From: Nostoc sp. C052
GTDB lineage: Bacteria; Cyanobacteriota; Cyanobacteriia; Cyanobacteriales; Nostocaceae
Assembly (NCBI RefSeq): GCF_013393905.1
Contig: NZ_CP040272.1
Span: 7,573,501-7,637,500 of the forward strand
Direction: 5' to 3'
Length of the DNA: 64,000 nucleotides
Shown: piece after piece, positions 44,519 to 54,162 of the stretch
Layout: each line of letters opens with the position of its first letter
How positions within the stretch are numbered: position 1 is the first letter of the stretch
Made by a program: the position numbers and the translations under genes
The notes under the pieces: generated by a model
Databases searched by the model: none
Seen by the model: the letters and a program-made list of their open reading frames with translations, nothing else
What the model was told of the DNA's origin: nothing

Positions 44519-46366
44519 TCAGTGCGAGCCTACACGTATGCTTTCTTCGTCGAGATTGTCTGGCAGAAATCCACCTGCCTGCATTTTCCATAATCTGTAG
44601 TAAGCGCCGCCGAGTGCCAGCAGTTTAGCATGGGAACCATCCTCGATAATCCGACCTTTGTCGAACACCAAAATCCGGTCTAGATGGACGATGGTAGATA
44701 GCCGATGAGCCACTACAATGACCGTTTTCCCATTCATTGCTAAGTCGAGGGTATCTTGGATCGCTTTTTCGGTGATTGAATCGAGGCTAGAGGTGGCTTC
44801 ATCTAAGATCAGGATCGGCGCATCTTTGAGAATTACTCGCGCAATCACAATCCGCTGTCTTTGCCCTCCAGAAAGCTTCACACCACGTTCGCCTACCAGA
44901 GAATTGTAACCATCCTTACTTTGGACGATGAAATCGTGAGCATGAGCCTTGCGTGAAGCTTCAATCACTTCCTCATCGGTTGCATCCAAGCGTCCGTAAC
45001 GAATATTTTCTAGCAAAGTGCGATGGAACAGAGATGGATCTTGGGGAATCAAGCTGATCTGGGCGTGTAGCGCATCCTGAGTCATATCTCGAATATCAAC
45101 CCCATCAATAATAATCTGTCCAGATTGTGGGTCGAATAAACGCAGAATTAAATTGACAAAAGTGGATTTTCCAGAGCCAGACAAGCCTACTAGTCCGATC
45201 CGCTCTCCCGCTTGGATGGTGACAGAAAGATTGTGAAAAACTTTCTTTTCATCTGTGTAGTTGAAATTCACCCGCCGAAACTCAATCTTACCTTGAGTGA
45301 TTGAGTGGGCGATCGCTTTCTCGCGATCGACCAACTCGTGCGGTTGAACGATGGTAAAGACACCATTGGCAACATTACCAATATGTTCAAAAAATTCCAG
45401 AAAGCGGCGGCTCAAATTGCGGGCTTCACTGATGATCAACAGTGATAAGCTAGTTGCTACAACAAAGTCAGCAGTAGCGATCGCTCCTTGACTCCAAAGA
45501 GAGAGCGAGTAATATAAGGTGCTAATTTTTAGAATAGCTGCTGAGATGAACTGAAACCAGCGAATTCGCTCTGAGTACCAGTTGGACTCTCTCACGTGTT
45601 TGAGTTCGTGCCTTAATTGCTCATTCAAATAGCGTCGTTCAAAACCAAAGCGGGCAAATAGTCGGCTACTAGTGAGATTTGTGACTGTATCTACAATGAT
45701 GCCAGTTGTCTCACTTCTGGCGGCTGCGGCTTTCCGGGAGTAAAATCGGCAACGAGTTGCTAGCCAGAACGAAATACTAATGAAGAGAACTGCCCATATC
45801 CCCACGAGTGCAGCCAAGGGAGGGTAGGCGCGATACAGTATCGTCGTAGCGACGCTATACACAACGATTACTGGCATAAATTCAGTAATCATCATTTGCA
45901 TCGTCTGGGTAACACCCAGAGAAGTTTCGCTAATCCGATGTGCCAATGCTCCAGAAAAACTACTGCTCAAGTAGCGATGCGAATGGTGTTGCAAGTAGGC
46001 ATATAGCGATCGCACAATATGTTGTCGATGGATGGGATGGAGAATCGTCTGCAAGAGTCCAGCTGAGCGCCCGAATACCACCTCACCCACACTCAAGCCG
46101 ATGAACAGCATTAGGGGTTGCTTCATGGCATCAAAAATGGGCTTACTGTCGCCCGTCGATCGCGTCACACCCCGGATGATCTCGCCAATAGCATAGGGCA
46201 ACATAATGCCACAGGTTGCGTGTACGATCTCCAGGATCACCATTAACAGATACCACCAGCGAAACTGGTTCACAAAATAGCAAATGAACCTGAAGGGAGT
46301 TGATGGTAAATCTGGTGCATCAGGAGCGCGTTGAAAGGATTTAGATTGTCTAGTTTTTTTCGTCAT
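44519..46366 (-). CDS. ABC exporter, fused transmembrane and ATPase domains
   Basis: A 615-residue half-transporter of the type IV/exporter class. Residues ~40-340 form the six-helix membrane domain. The ATPase domain follows, with Walker A VGLSGSGKST near 395, Q-loop SLIPQDPSLFHRT, signature GVKLSGGQRQRIVIARVIL, Walker B APILILDEATSSLD and H-loop VVAHRLSTI. It would work as a dimer, pumping lipids, drugs or peptides out of the cytoplasm; the sequence does not say which. The ATG at 46366 (MTKKTRQSKSFQRAP) is the first in the frame. No partner gene is adjacent, so a homodimer is likely. Confidence 0.92.
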   Translation of the reverse strand: MTKKTRQSKSFQRAPDAPDLPSTPFRFICYFVNQFRWWYLLMVILEIVHATCGIMLPYAIGEIIRGVTRSTGDSKPIFDAMKQPLMLFIGLSVGEVVFGRSAGLLQTILHPIHRQHIVRSLYAYLQHHSHRYLSSSFSGALAHRISETSLGVTQTMQMMITEFMPVIVVYSVATTILYRAYPPLAALVGIWAVLFISISFWLATRCRFYSRKAAAARSETTGIIVDTVTNLTSSRLFARFGFERRYLNEQLRHELKHVRESNWYSERIRWFQFISAAILKISTLYYSLSLWSQGAIATADFVVATSLSLLIISEARNLSRRFLEFFEHIGNVANGVFTIVQPHELVDREKAIAHSITQGKIEFRRVNFNYTDEKKVFHNLSVTIQAGERIGLVGLSGSGKSTFVNLILRLFDPQSGQIIIDGVDIRDMTQDALHAQISLIPQDPSLFHRTLLENIRYGRLDATDEEVIEASRKAHAHDFIVQSKDGYNSLVGERGVKLSGGQRQRIVIARVILKDAPILILDEATSSLDSITEKAIQDTLDLAMNGKTVIVVAHRLSTIVHLDRILVFDKGRIIEDGSHAKLLALGGAYYRLWKMQAGGFLPDNLDEESIRVGSH

Positions 46367-46501
46367 GAAAGTCGATCTCTTAGCATCATTTTAACTTTTC
46401 TACTAGATAAAAATGGACGACTGAATCAGCCGTCCGATGGCATTAAAGACTTTTAGAAGTACTCCACTAGACCATAATTTCTGATGGTGTGATTGCAATT
46501 A

Positions 46502-46536
46502 GTCATTGGTCATTAGTCATTAGTCATTTGTCATTG
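46502..46536. repeat. Heptanucleotide tandem repeat (GTCATTR x5)
   Basis: Five head-to-tail copies of GTCATT followed by G, A, A, T and G respectively, lying just after the aldo/keto reductase stop codon. A second heptamer family in the window. Confidence 0.8.
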
Positions 46537-46552
46537 GCTGCGTTCCTAGTTT

Positions 46553-47551
46553 CTAACGAAGAGAATCTCCTCTTCGGTATTCGGCGGTTATGTCGTCTAA
46601 CTTTTGTTTCAAATTGTCGTCAAGTTTTAGTTCTAATGCTTTGAGGTTGTCAGTAAGTTGTTCTGGGCGGCTAGCGCCAATGATGGGGGCAGTGATAATG
46701 GGATTAGATAAAACCCAAGCTACTGCTAGGGTGGTGAGGGACAATCCAGCGAGATCCGCTACTGTGCGTAAATCTTCAACAGTATTGAACTCGCGATCGT
46801 GCCAGTAGCGATCTTGATAACGTTCTGCGGCAGCACCTAGCGTAAAACGAGTGCCTGAGGTGGGGCCTTGAGCAAGAATGTGTTTGCCTGTAAGTAAACC
46901 ACCCGCTAAAGGATTGTAGGAAATTACACCCAGTCCTTCTTCTTTGGCCAAGGGCAATAGTTCTCGCTCAATTTCGCGGAATAACAGGTTATAACGAGGC
47001 TGAATTGAGATGAACTTAGTTAAATTGCGTGTCTCGGCGCGACCCAAGGCGCGGGCGAGTCGGTAGGCTAAAAAGTTGGAAACCCCGATGTAGCGTGCCT
47101 TGCCAGCACGAACTACTGCATCCAGCGCTTCCAGAGTCTCATCAAGAGGGGTTGACGCATCGTCGGAGTGCAACTGGTACAAATCGATATAATCGGTTCC
47201 TAACCGCCGTAGAGAAGCATCGATCGCATCCAAAATATGTTTCCGCGAAGCCCCCTGATCCCAAGGTGCAGGACCAACACGGCCGACGCACTTGGTCGCC
47301 AAGATAAAATGTTCACGTTTGCCTTTCAGCCAGCGCCCAACGATTTCTTCGGTGCGTCCCGCAGTAGCAAGCCCGCCACCGAGGGGATAAACGTCGGCTG
47401 TATCCAAAAAGTTGATTCCGCCATCAGCAGCAGTGTCAAGGATGTGCCTGGAAGTTTCTTCGTCAGTCTGCAATCCAAAGGTCATGGTGCCGAGACAGAG
47501 GCGCGAGACAGTCAATCCAGTTTTACCGAGATTGGTAGTTGGTAAGGTCAT
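46553..47551 (-). CDS. Aldo/keto reductase
   Basis: A 332-residue NADP(H)-dependent (beta/alpha)8-barrel oxidoreductase. Family landmarks are LGKTGLTVSRLCLGTMTFG at the start, the catalytic Asp and Tyr in GINFLDTADVYPLGG, the catalytic Lys in ILATKCVG, the His in DLYQLHSDD, YIGVSNFLAYRLA, and the cofactor loop IIGASRPEQLTDNLKAL near the C-terminus. The subgroup resembles the voltage-channel-beta/YajO-like reductases, which reduce a range of aldehydes and ketones. It is on the same strand as the SGNH hydrolase gene upstream, with about 105 bases between. Confidence 0.92.
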   Translation of the reverse strand: MTLPTTNLGKTGLTVSRLCLGTMTFGLQTDEETSRHILDTAADGGINFLDTADVYPLGGGLATAGRTEEIVGRWLKGKREHFILATKCVGRVGPAPWDQGASRKHILDAIDASLRRLGTDYIDLYQLHSDDASTPLDETLEALDAVVRAGKARYIGVSNFLAYRLARALGRAETRNLTKFISIQPRYNLLFREIERELLPLAKEEGLGVISYNPLAGGLLTGKHILAQGPTSGTRFTLGAAAERYQDRYWHDREFNTVEDLRTVADLAGLSLTTLAVAWVLSNPIITAPIIGASRPEQLTDNLKALELKLDDNLKQKLDDITAEYRRGDSLR

Positions 47552-47657
47552 AGATATGTTGTTGATTGAGGTTGATTGAGAAAGTTTTAAAATTTTTAAA
47601 TAGAATGCGACGTGGGCTTTAACGCGAAACTAAAACGCTATGCAATAAATGCCTTTT

Positions 47658-48278
47658 TTAAGGCGTGAACCAATTTAACCAACCTTCCCAGCTTTGGACG
47701 ATCGCGGCAAATTCTGCATAACCATCTGCTTTTGGATGAGCGCCATCATTGGCTTTTGCTTCTGCTAGCCAGATTGGCGACTTTACCAGACTGGAAAACA
47801 CATCAAGATAGGGAACATCTAGTTGATTACAAACCAATGCGAATTCCTGTGATAAATTTGCAAGAATTTGATTTCTTTTTTCTTGATCGACATCACCGCA
47901 GGGTGGCGGACTAACCATCAAAATCGGATAGAGTTGCTTTGCTTGGCTTAAGATATTGTGAGCATTGGCGATCGATTCAGAAAGTTCGATTCCTTGCTGT
48001 TTACCCGCCCATCCTGAATCATTTGCCCCAAAGGAAAATACTACTCGACCATCGGATTCTTTTGGGAGACGATAGGAGACTTCCGAGTACCAACGTTTTT
48101 TGAGATACCGACTTGTCTCTGCCCGTACCCCCAAGTTGTAATGGGTGATAGCGTATCCTCTTGATTCAGCATTGCGGCACACTCTACCTGTCCAACCCAG
48201 AAACTCTGGATCGCCTGTGCCATTGACAAAGGATTCACCAATAAAACAAATTCTGATTTCTTTGCGAGAATCTGACAT
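47658..48278 (-). CDS. SGNH/GDSL-family hydrolase
   Basis: A 206-residue esterase/lipase-type hydrolase. Block I is FIGESFVNGTGD, where the nucleophile Ser takes the place it has in GDSL. Block III is SFGANDSG with the oxyanion Asn, and block V is DGAHPKADGY with the catalytic Asp and His. No signal peptide is seen, so it would act in the cytoplasm on an acyl ester, possibly an acetylated sugar. Length is standard. The gene sits between an aldo/keto reductase and an alpha/beta hydrolase, all on the minus strand. Confidence 0.85.
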   Translation of the reverse strand: MSDSRKEIRICFIGESFVNGTGDPEFLGWTGRVCRNAESRGYAITHYNLGVRAETSRYLKKRWYSEVSYRLPKESDGRVVFSFGANDSGWAGKQQGIELSESIANAHNILSQAKQLYPILMVSPPPCGDVDQEKRNQILANLSQEFALVCNQLDVPYLDVFSSLVKSPIWLAEAKANDGAHPKADGYAEFAAIVQSWEGWLNWFTP

Positions 48279-48458
48279 AAGTCACGTCGCTTTGCTCCGA
48301 ATTCAAAATTCAAAATTTAAAATTCAAAATTAATGATCCCCATAAATAAATGATGTTGTTGGTCAGTTATGTTAGGTAGACAAGACTTTGGCGTGGTAGC
48401 TCAGTCAAATGATGCCTACCTAACAGAATATTGCAAGTTAGTTTTTGGATATTTCACC

Positions 48459-49127
48459 TCAAGCAACTACAGAAATTTCACGACGGCTCTGGGAAATTAG
48501 CCACTGTTGCAACTTGGGATCGCCGTATACCTCATCTGCAATAAAATGATCGCCATCGGGCAGTATTGTCAAATCAACTTTCCCCCCGACTTTGCGTAAG
48601 CGCTCAACAAATTGTTCTGTATCCTCAATCGGCAGATTTTTGTCCTGTCCACCTTGGAATATTTGAACGGGAATGTCTTTGAGTGCAGCTAGTTCGCTTT
48701 CTGCTAATGTTTTGGGTACTCGTCCAGACACAGGTACTAAACCTGCGAAGCGATCGCTCTGCAAAGCAGCGATATGCCAGATACCCGCCGAACCTAAGCT
48801 GAACCCGGCTAATATTACCCGCGCTGGATCGACGGGTTGGGAAGCGATCAATTCATCAACCAAAGCAAGCACATCATCGGCTCGATCTGCCCAAGTCTGT
48901 TCAGCCGGAATCTGGGGTGCAGCAAATACATAAGGTAAGGAGTTGGATGAATCTACAAAACGAGGTAGTCCCCATTTCAGCAACACATTCAAATCTGTGC
49001 CGCGATCGCGTCCTCCATGCAAAAACAATACCAGGGTTGCAGGTTTGTTGGCATCGTCAGAAACAGGCGAAAAAAGATAAGGCAAGGAACCATTGTTGGT
49101 TTCGTAAGAGCGTTGTTCAACAGGCAT
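48459..49127 (-). CDS. Alpha/beta hydrolase (phospholipase/carboxylesterase type)
   Basis: A 222-residue serine hydrolase. The oxyanion region is LVLFLHGGRDRGTD, the nucleophile elbow is LAGFSLGSAGIW, an Asp lies in FQGGQDKNLPIEDTEQF, and the His lies in LPDGDHFIADE. The arrangement fits dienelactone-hydrolase or carboxylesterase/phospholipase relatives. The start at 49127 (MPVEQRSYE) is fixed by AGGAGT eight bases upstream; a longer frame to 49163 has no such site. Mentioned together with the following flavoenzymes because all are on the minus strand within 6.5 kb and may share a catabolic route. Confidence 0.87.
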   Translation of the reverse strand: MPVEQRSYETNNGSLPYLFSPVSDDANKPATLVLFLHGGRDRGTDLNVLLKWGLPRFVDSSNSLPYVFAAPQIPAEQTWADRADDVLALVDELIASQPVDPARVILAGFSLGSAGIWHIAALQSDRFAGLVPVSGRVPKTLAESELAALKDIPVQIFQGGQDKNLPIEDTEQFVERLRKVGGKVDLTILPDGDHFIADEVYGDPKLQQWLISQSRREISVVA

Positions 49128-49244
49128 AGTTTTGACTCCTAATTTGGTTTGAGCATTGGGCATGGGGCATTGGGTACAAAAGGCAGAGGGGAAAAATTTA
49201 CTGCAACTTCTCCTCTGCTCCTCTGCTCCCCATTCGCCTGTGTA

Positions 49245-50678
49245 CTACGCCTTGACAGGTTGTTTCCACACTGCGGTAGCGTACAGCGATGCATCGAAGT
49301 CTGGCGCGATGTTGTCGCTTGTAATTCGTGTCTCGTGCAGTGCCCAATCAGTGAAGAACAAGTCATGAGTGATGCGCGACACTATTGCCGGGACATCACG
49401 CCGGATGCTGGGTACGTCGCCGATGGGCAGACCGAAGCTCACAAAACCAGCTGGGTTGAAGACGTGAATATCCTTGAGGTAAGGTGCGCTACCGGGTACT
49501 TTTTCTTGGTATTCGTGGGCGCTGCCAAGATAGGGGTGTGTGCCCAAGTCGTCGGCGCGTTGGTCGGCTGGTGGTTGATAGCGATCGCGCCAAAGTGCAA
49601 TATGCTGTGCAAAGTCAGCTAGTTCGGGCCGCTTTGTCGGATCAACAAAGTAACCGGTGCCTGCGATCGCAAAATCGAACTCAAAAATATCGTCGTTCAC
49701 CTGAGCGACGATGCGGCCACCTTGCTCGTGCGCCGATCTCCAGTTTGCAGATAAGTGTAGGTGGAAGTTGGGGAATGCGATCGCCCGTTCAATTGCGTCG
49801 GCTGGTGGTGTAGAACCAACTTCACGAAAGCGCCAAGCTTGGAACCAGCGGGCTGCATCAGGTAGTTCTGGATAGTTGTAGTAAGCGCCAGGATATCCGC
49901 GCACGCGATTTATCGGCAGCGATGCGATCGCTGGTCGCCGCGCAAACAAATGCACCGCTTTTGCACCCGATTCCAGCGCCACCCCTGCGGCGTCGAAAGC
50001 TGAGGCCGCAGCACCCAACACTGCTACAGTTTTGCCGCGCAATGCGGCGAAGTCGATGATATCGACGGTGTGGGCATACAGCCTGCGTGGTAGATCGTCT
50101 AACACTGGTGGCACGTATGGGCCGCCAGTACCAGCCACCCCATTAGCAAAGATAATCTTGCGCGTCGTCTCTACCTGTGGGACACCGTTCACCTCAAGGT
50201 GCAGGCGAAAAAAACCTCCGGCCGGCTCAATCCGCACCAGCCGCGTCTGATACCGAACTGTGATGCCCAAGAATTGCCGATACCAGCTAAGATACTCAGC
50301 CCATAACAATCTGGGGATACGGTCGATCGCTGCGTAGGCATCAGCACCGTGTCGCGCCTCATACCATGCCTGGAACGACAGCGCCGGAATACCAAGTTCA
50401 GGGCCGGGCAAGTTTTTCGGTGTGCGTAGTTTATTCATCCGCGCTCGGTTGAGCCACACGCCAGCATGGGCTTCATCGTCCGCTGCGTCGATCACCGTCA
50501 CGCGGCCGATACCGGCGCGCCGCAGTGCAAATGCAAAGACGCTGCCGCTACCGCTGCCACCCACAACCGTAACGTTGTGATCGACGCCTTGGCGATCGGG
50601 TATCCAGTTATCGGGATCGGGGCCAATTAGGCGTAGCGCCTCGCGGGCCCCAATGTCAGGATCAGTCGTTATTGTCAT
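49245..50678 (-). CDS. NAD(P)/FAD-dependent monooxygenase-like protein
   Basis: A 477-residue flavoprotein resembling flavin-containing and Baeyer-Villiger-type monooxygenases. The first Rossmann motif is VTVVGGSGSGSVFAFALRRA (residues ~32-51), with an acidic VIDAADD after it. A second nucleotide-binding motif KTVAVLGAAASAFDAAGVAL lies near 215, and an FAD-contacting FAIAGTGYFVD near 335. The BVMO fingerprint is not clearly seen, so the reaction stays open; oxygenation or oxidation of an amine, thioether or ketone would fit the family. The gene is visibly GC-richer and uses more G/C-ending codons than its neighbours, which suggests acquisition from another lineage. Confidence 0.82.
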   Translation of the reverse strand: MTITTDPDIGAREALRLIGPDPDNWIPDRQGVDHNVTVVGGSGSGSVFAFALRRAGIGRVTVIDAADDEAHAGVWLNRARMNKLRTPKNLPGPELGIPALSFQAWYEARHGADAYAAIDRIPRLLWAEYLSWYRQFLGITVRYQTRLVRIEPAGGFFRLHLEVNGVPQVETTRKIIFANGVAGTGGPYVPPVLDDLPRRLYAHTVDIIDFAALRGKTVAVLGAAASAFDAAGVALESGAKAVHLFARRPAIASLPINRVRGYPGAYYNYPELPDAARWFQAWRFREVGSTPPADAIERAIAFPNFHLHLSANWRSAHEQGGRIVAQVNDDIFEFDFAIAGTGYFVDPTKRPELADFAQHIALWRDRYQPPADQRADDLGTHPYLGSAHEYQEKVPGSAPYLKDIHVFNPAGFVSFGLPIGDVPSIRRDVPAIVSRITHDLFFTDWALHETRITSDNIAPDFDASLYATAVWKQPVKA

Positions 50679-50858
50679 GTCGATCTCCCAAGGTGAAACA
50701 CTATGAGGATGAGGGGGATGAGGAAGATTAACAATTCAAAATTAAAGACATTTCAGACGGGGATTTAAACCCCGACTTTAATGGGTACTACATGTAGATG
50801 TAGAGGTCTTAAACCCTTTAATTTACGATAATCTCCCCCGACTCCCTCACCTCGCCTT

Positions 50859-52397
50859 TTACGCAACTACTAGGCTCTTGTCCACTTGTTGAAATTCGGT
50901 GTTACTCACCTTAGATTCGATCGCTGTACCCTTGAAGAAATTGGGGTTAGCTTGGGTGTAAAACTTGTAGGGATTAGCGAATACATAGGATTTGAAGTCG
51001 GCTTCGGAAATAACGCCTTCTTGTACGAGATCCCAGCTTTCAGCCAAGGGAGAGGTGAGGTCTGGTACATCCCAGTGACCAACATCGGAGGAATAGATGG
51101 CGTTGATCTTGACTCCCAAGGGATTGGCTTTGTCATTGAATGCCGTAGCGATGGTGCGATCGTCGGACTCGGAACCAAAGAAGAAACTGTTCACCCAGCG
51201 ATCGCGAATGTCTTCAATTGTTTCAATGCCTGCTGCTGCAAAATCGTTCAATTCGCTACCGATGGGCGCACGGCTATGACGGCTGAATGAAGCTCCCAGT
51301 ACAGTTTTGGTCAATTCATCCTTATCGAGGGAATACCCTTGAGCAACTTCTGCACCATAGCGCTCAAATATCTCAAATAGCTCATCGGCATTGGTCAAGG
51401 CTGGATTGTAGTTTTGCAGTGCCTTGATGTTGCGCTTCAAGAACCGATCCACCAAATGGATGTAGACACGCGCACCCCAATCTGCGCCACCTTCTAGCAT
51501 CGCTACGCGCAACTGTGGAAAACGCTTGGTAACACCACCAAAGAACAACGCCTTGGCAAATGCTTCCGAACCATCGGCAAAGTGACCGATATGGTTGTTC
51601 ATGTAGTTACTGATAGAAGAGCGGCCAGTCCAGCCTTGACTGCCGTAATGGGTGGTGACGGGTACGCCCAGTTCCACGACTTTCGCCCAGAAAGGATCGT
51701 AGTCGTATTCACTATCTAGTCCGTAAAAGTCGATATAAGAAGCATACTTGGCGATTTCGGGATATTTATCAGCTGGATATTTATCAGCGATCGCTTTAAT
51801 TGGCCGCTTTACACCTCCAGTGATATTAATCACTTTTAATCCAAGTGTTTTCACGGCAAACTCTAACTCCTCAATGCCTTCTTCGGGAGTAGTTAAGGGG
51901 ATACCAGCAACCGGTGTTAGGCGATCGCTATATTTCCGGTAGATATCAGCATGATAGTGATTGACCGCGCGTTGCAGTGCTTGACGATTCTCTGCACTGG
52001 CTCCAGCCGGGGCTAAAACATTGTTGGGAAACAGCACTGAATAGTCCGATCCTTGCTCTGCTTGACGCTCATAGAGCAATCCGGGGAGGGTGTAAGTAGC
52101 AAGATCCAGTGTATTTTTAGTAACTCTAGCCCACCAAGGCGATCGGATTGTCCGGTTGTATTGACGTTCTTCAGGGGTTTGTTGATACCAGTCTTTACCG
52201 TTGCTCTTAGAGTTGAGACGAGAAGCTTCGGTCTTGCGTAACTCGTCTACAAGTTTCACACCGCCGTACTTAGCGATGTAATCTTCAAAAGCTGGCGTGA
52301 AATCATTGGTATGAACATCGGTGTCGATTACTGGATAATCAAGGGTTGCTCTGATTGCAGCAGAGCGTGAGGTCTTCAATCGGCTATATTCAGTCAT
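50859..52397 (-). CDS. Amidohydrolase-2 family metal-dependent hydrolase
   Basis: A 512-residue TIM-barrel protein of the amidohydrolase-2 group, which includes hydrolases and decarboxylases such as ACMSD. The N-terminal metal motif is VIDTDVHTND, with the DxH form, near residue 24. A metal-binding His lies in VPVTTHYGSQGW. Later come LRVAMLEGGADWGARVYIHL and a terminal acidic residue region IYSSDVGHWDVPD, in which Asp and His are well placed for the metal site. It probably cleaves a C-N, C-C or ester bond of an aromatic or heterocyclic compound. It lies between the flavin monooxygenase-like gene and two FMN-dependent monooxygenase genes, all on the same strand. Confidence 0.87.
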   Translation of the reverse strand: MTEYSRLKTSRSAAIRATLDYPVIDTDVHTNDFTPAFEDYIAKYGGVKLVDELRKTEASRLNSKSNGKDWYQQTPEERQYNRTIRSPWWARVTKNTLDLATYTLPGLLYERQAEQGSDYSVLFPNNVLAPAGASAENRQALQRAVNHYHADIYRKYSDRLTPVAGIPLTTPEEGIEELEFAVKTLGLKVINITGGVKRPIKAIADKYPADKYPEIAKYASYIDFYGLDSEYDYDPFWAKVVELGVPVTTHYGSQGWTGRSSISNYMNNHIGHFADGSEAFAKALFFGGVTKRFPQLRVAMLEGGADWGARVYIHLVDRFLKRNIKALQNYNPALTNADELFEIFERYGAEVAQGYSLDKDELTKTVLGASFSRHSRAPIGSELNDFAAAGIETIEDIRDRWVNSFFFGSESDDRTIATAFNDKANPLGVKINAIYSSDVGHWDVPDLTSPLAESWDLVQEGVISEADFKSYVFANPYKFYTQANPNFFKGTAIESKVSNTEFQQVDKSLVVA

Positions 52398-52576
52398 ATT
52401 TTTCCTTGCCTACGGCACACTACGTGAACAAAAATTACAGATATTGACAAATACATTTCCTGTAGAGACGACGATTTATCGTGTCTCTCCACAATCGCGT
52501 CTCTTCACAATTTTCAAGTTCTGTAGGGCGGCGATCTACAGAAGGTGCAATTTAAAAGGTTCTGTGAAAAATTCAT

Positions 52577-53944
52577 TTATGCCACCACCAGATTCTTGTC
52601 CAATTGTTGAGCGGCAAGACCATTACCCGGCCGACGCAATCCAAGGTTTTCACGCAAGGTAGTGCCCTCATATTCGGTACGGAAAAGTCCGCGTTTCTGC
52701 AAGATGGGAACAACTAAATTAACGAAGTCATCTAATCCTGTGGGCAGAATTGGCGGCATTATATTAAAGCCGTCTGCTGCACCGTTGCTGAACCATTCTT
52801 CAAGCTGATCGGCAATACTTTCGGGACTGCCGATAATCGTGCGATGACCCCGCGCCGTTGCAACAGAGAGATACAACTGGCGCAGCGTCAGGTTGCCGCG
52901 ATTTACGAGATCCGTCAGCAACTTCAGGCGACTTTTACCACCATTGGTATCACTGGGCAATGGCGGTGCAAGATCGTCGAGTGAATAGCCAGATAAATCG
53001 ATGCCCTTATAACGCGTTTTCAGTAAACCCCATGCTACCGATGGATGAATTAGCGATTGCAGGAATTCGTATTTTTCCTGAGCTTCTTCTTCAGTGCGGC
53101 CAATCACGGGAAATACACCCGGCATGATTTTCAGATCGTCCAGTTGGCGGCCATATTTAGCCAACCTACCTTTCACATCAGCATAAAATTCCTGCCCGTC
53201 TTCTAGTGTTTGGTTGGCAGTAAAAATAACTTCAGCAGTCTGTGCCGCCAGTTCACGCCCAACTTCCGAAGCACCAGCCTGGACAATCACCGGATAACCT
53301 TGAGGTGGACGACCGACGTTTAAAGGGCCTTTGACAGAAAAATGTTTGCCTTTGTAGTTGAGTGTATGCAGTTTATTCGGGTCGAAATAGACACCAGATT
53401 CTTTGTCTCGGATAAAAGCATCATCTTCCCAGCTATCCCAAAGACCTTTCACCACTTCTACAAACTCTTCGGCGCGTTCATAGCGCTGGCTATGCTCTAA
53501 GTGTTCGTCACGGCCGAAATTACCCGCGGCATTCTCATTACCTGTAGTGACTACATTCCAAGCTGCTCGACCGTTACTCAAATAGTCTAGTGAAGCAAAC
53601 TTACGGGCAAGGGTGTAGGGTTCTTCATAAGTGGTCGACGCGGTAGCAACAAAGCCAATGTGTTTAGTTAGTGGGGCCAGTGCGGAAAATAGCGTTACTG
53701 GCTCGAACTTAGCTAATTTGCCATTGCGCTTTAGCACCTCTGGTTCACCACTATCTTGTAGGCTGGGGCTATCGGCCAGGAAAACAGCATCGAACAATCC
53801 CCGTTCGGCGGTTTGGGTAATTTCCTTGTAATGCTCGAAATTTAGCCCAGCATCAGCTTGTGAATCGGGGTGTCGCCAAGCGGCGATGTGGTGGCCAGTG
53901 GCTTGAATAAATGCACCTAAACGAAGCTTGCGTGTTGTACTCAT
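52577..53944 (-). CDS. FMN-dependent monooxygenase, NtaA/SnaA/DszA family (copy 1)
   Basis: A 455-residue bacterial-luciferase-like (LLM) TIM-barrel enzyme. Family landmarks are LGAFIQATGHHIAAWRHPDS near the start, AVFLADSP, ASTTYEEPYTLARKFASLDY, WNVVTTGNENAAGNFG, the flavin-phosphate region GPLNVGRPPQGYPVIVQAGA and GSPESIADQLEEW near the end. Members take FMNH2 from a separate reductase to oxygenate substrates such as nitrilotriacetate or dibenzothiophene sulfone; the substrate here is unknown and no flavin reductase gene lies in the window. It is a near-duplicate of the next gene, 218 bases upstream, sharing most residues by eye. Confidence 0.93.
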   Translation of the reverse strand: MSTTRKLRLGAFIQATGHHIAAWRHPDSQADAGLNFEHYKEITQTAERGLFDAVFLADSPSLQDSGEPEVLKRNGKLAKFEPVTLFSALAPLTKHIGFVATASTTYEEPYTLARKFASLDYLSNGRAAWNVVTTGNENAAGNFGRDEHLEHSQRYERAEEFVEVVKGLWDSWEDDAFIRDKESGVYFDPNKLHTLNYKGKHFSVKGPLNVGRPPQGYPVIVQAGASEVGRELAAQTAEVIFTANQTLEDGQEFYADVKGRLAKYGRQLDDLKIMPGVFPVIGRTEEEAQEKYEFLQSLIHPSVAWGLLKTRYKGIDLSGYSLDDLAPPLPSDTNGGKSRLKLLTDLVNRGNLTLRQLYLSVATARGHRTIIGSPESIADQLEEWFSNGAADGFNIMPPILPTGLDDFVNLVVPILQKRGLFRTEYEGTTLRENLGLRRPGNGLAAQQLDKNLVVA

Positions 53945-54054
53945 CTGCTTTTTTCTACAATGTCTGAGCGATCGCGGAGTGTATCGTAGAGAAGATTACA
54001 ATCGGTATTGAATGACACTAAAAAAAGCTCAAAAGCTTGTTTAGTGTATCCTCG

Positions 54055-54076
54055 TTCCCAGCCTCCAGGCTGGGAA
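54055..54076. repeat. Palindrome of the dispersed CCTCGTTCCCAG family (copy 2)
   Basis: TTCCCAGCCTCCAGGCTGGG extends to 22 bases with one central mismatch; the flanks CCTCG and TGTATT match copy 1 at 40782-40803. A longer GC-rich stem continues to about 54140 between the two monooxygenase genes. Confidence 0.65.
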
Positions 54077-54162
54077 TGTATTCCCAGAGGCTCTGCCTCT
54101 GCTCAAGAAAGAGGAAGCGGAGCCTCCCAGAATGGGTTCCAGCACTCAGAACTCAGCACTCT

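Noticed and set aside
46367..46552. Possible regulatory RNA between the ABC exporter and aldo/keto reductase genes
   Set aside because: Only the heptamer repeat is seen; there is no conserved structured motif that I can name.
48365..48425. tRNA-like text GGCGTGGTAGCTCAGT
   Set aside because: No T-arm or anticodon arm follows at the right distance. The block is flanked by GTTAGGTAG and CTACCTAAC, so it is a hairpin repeat.
49149..49813. Plus-strand open frames opposite the flavin monooxygenase-like gene
   Set aside because: The high GC content of this gene leaves antisense frames open by chance. Translations are Arg/Cys-rich and match nothing.
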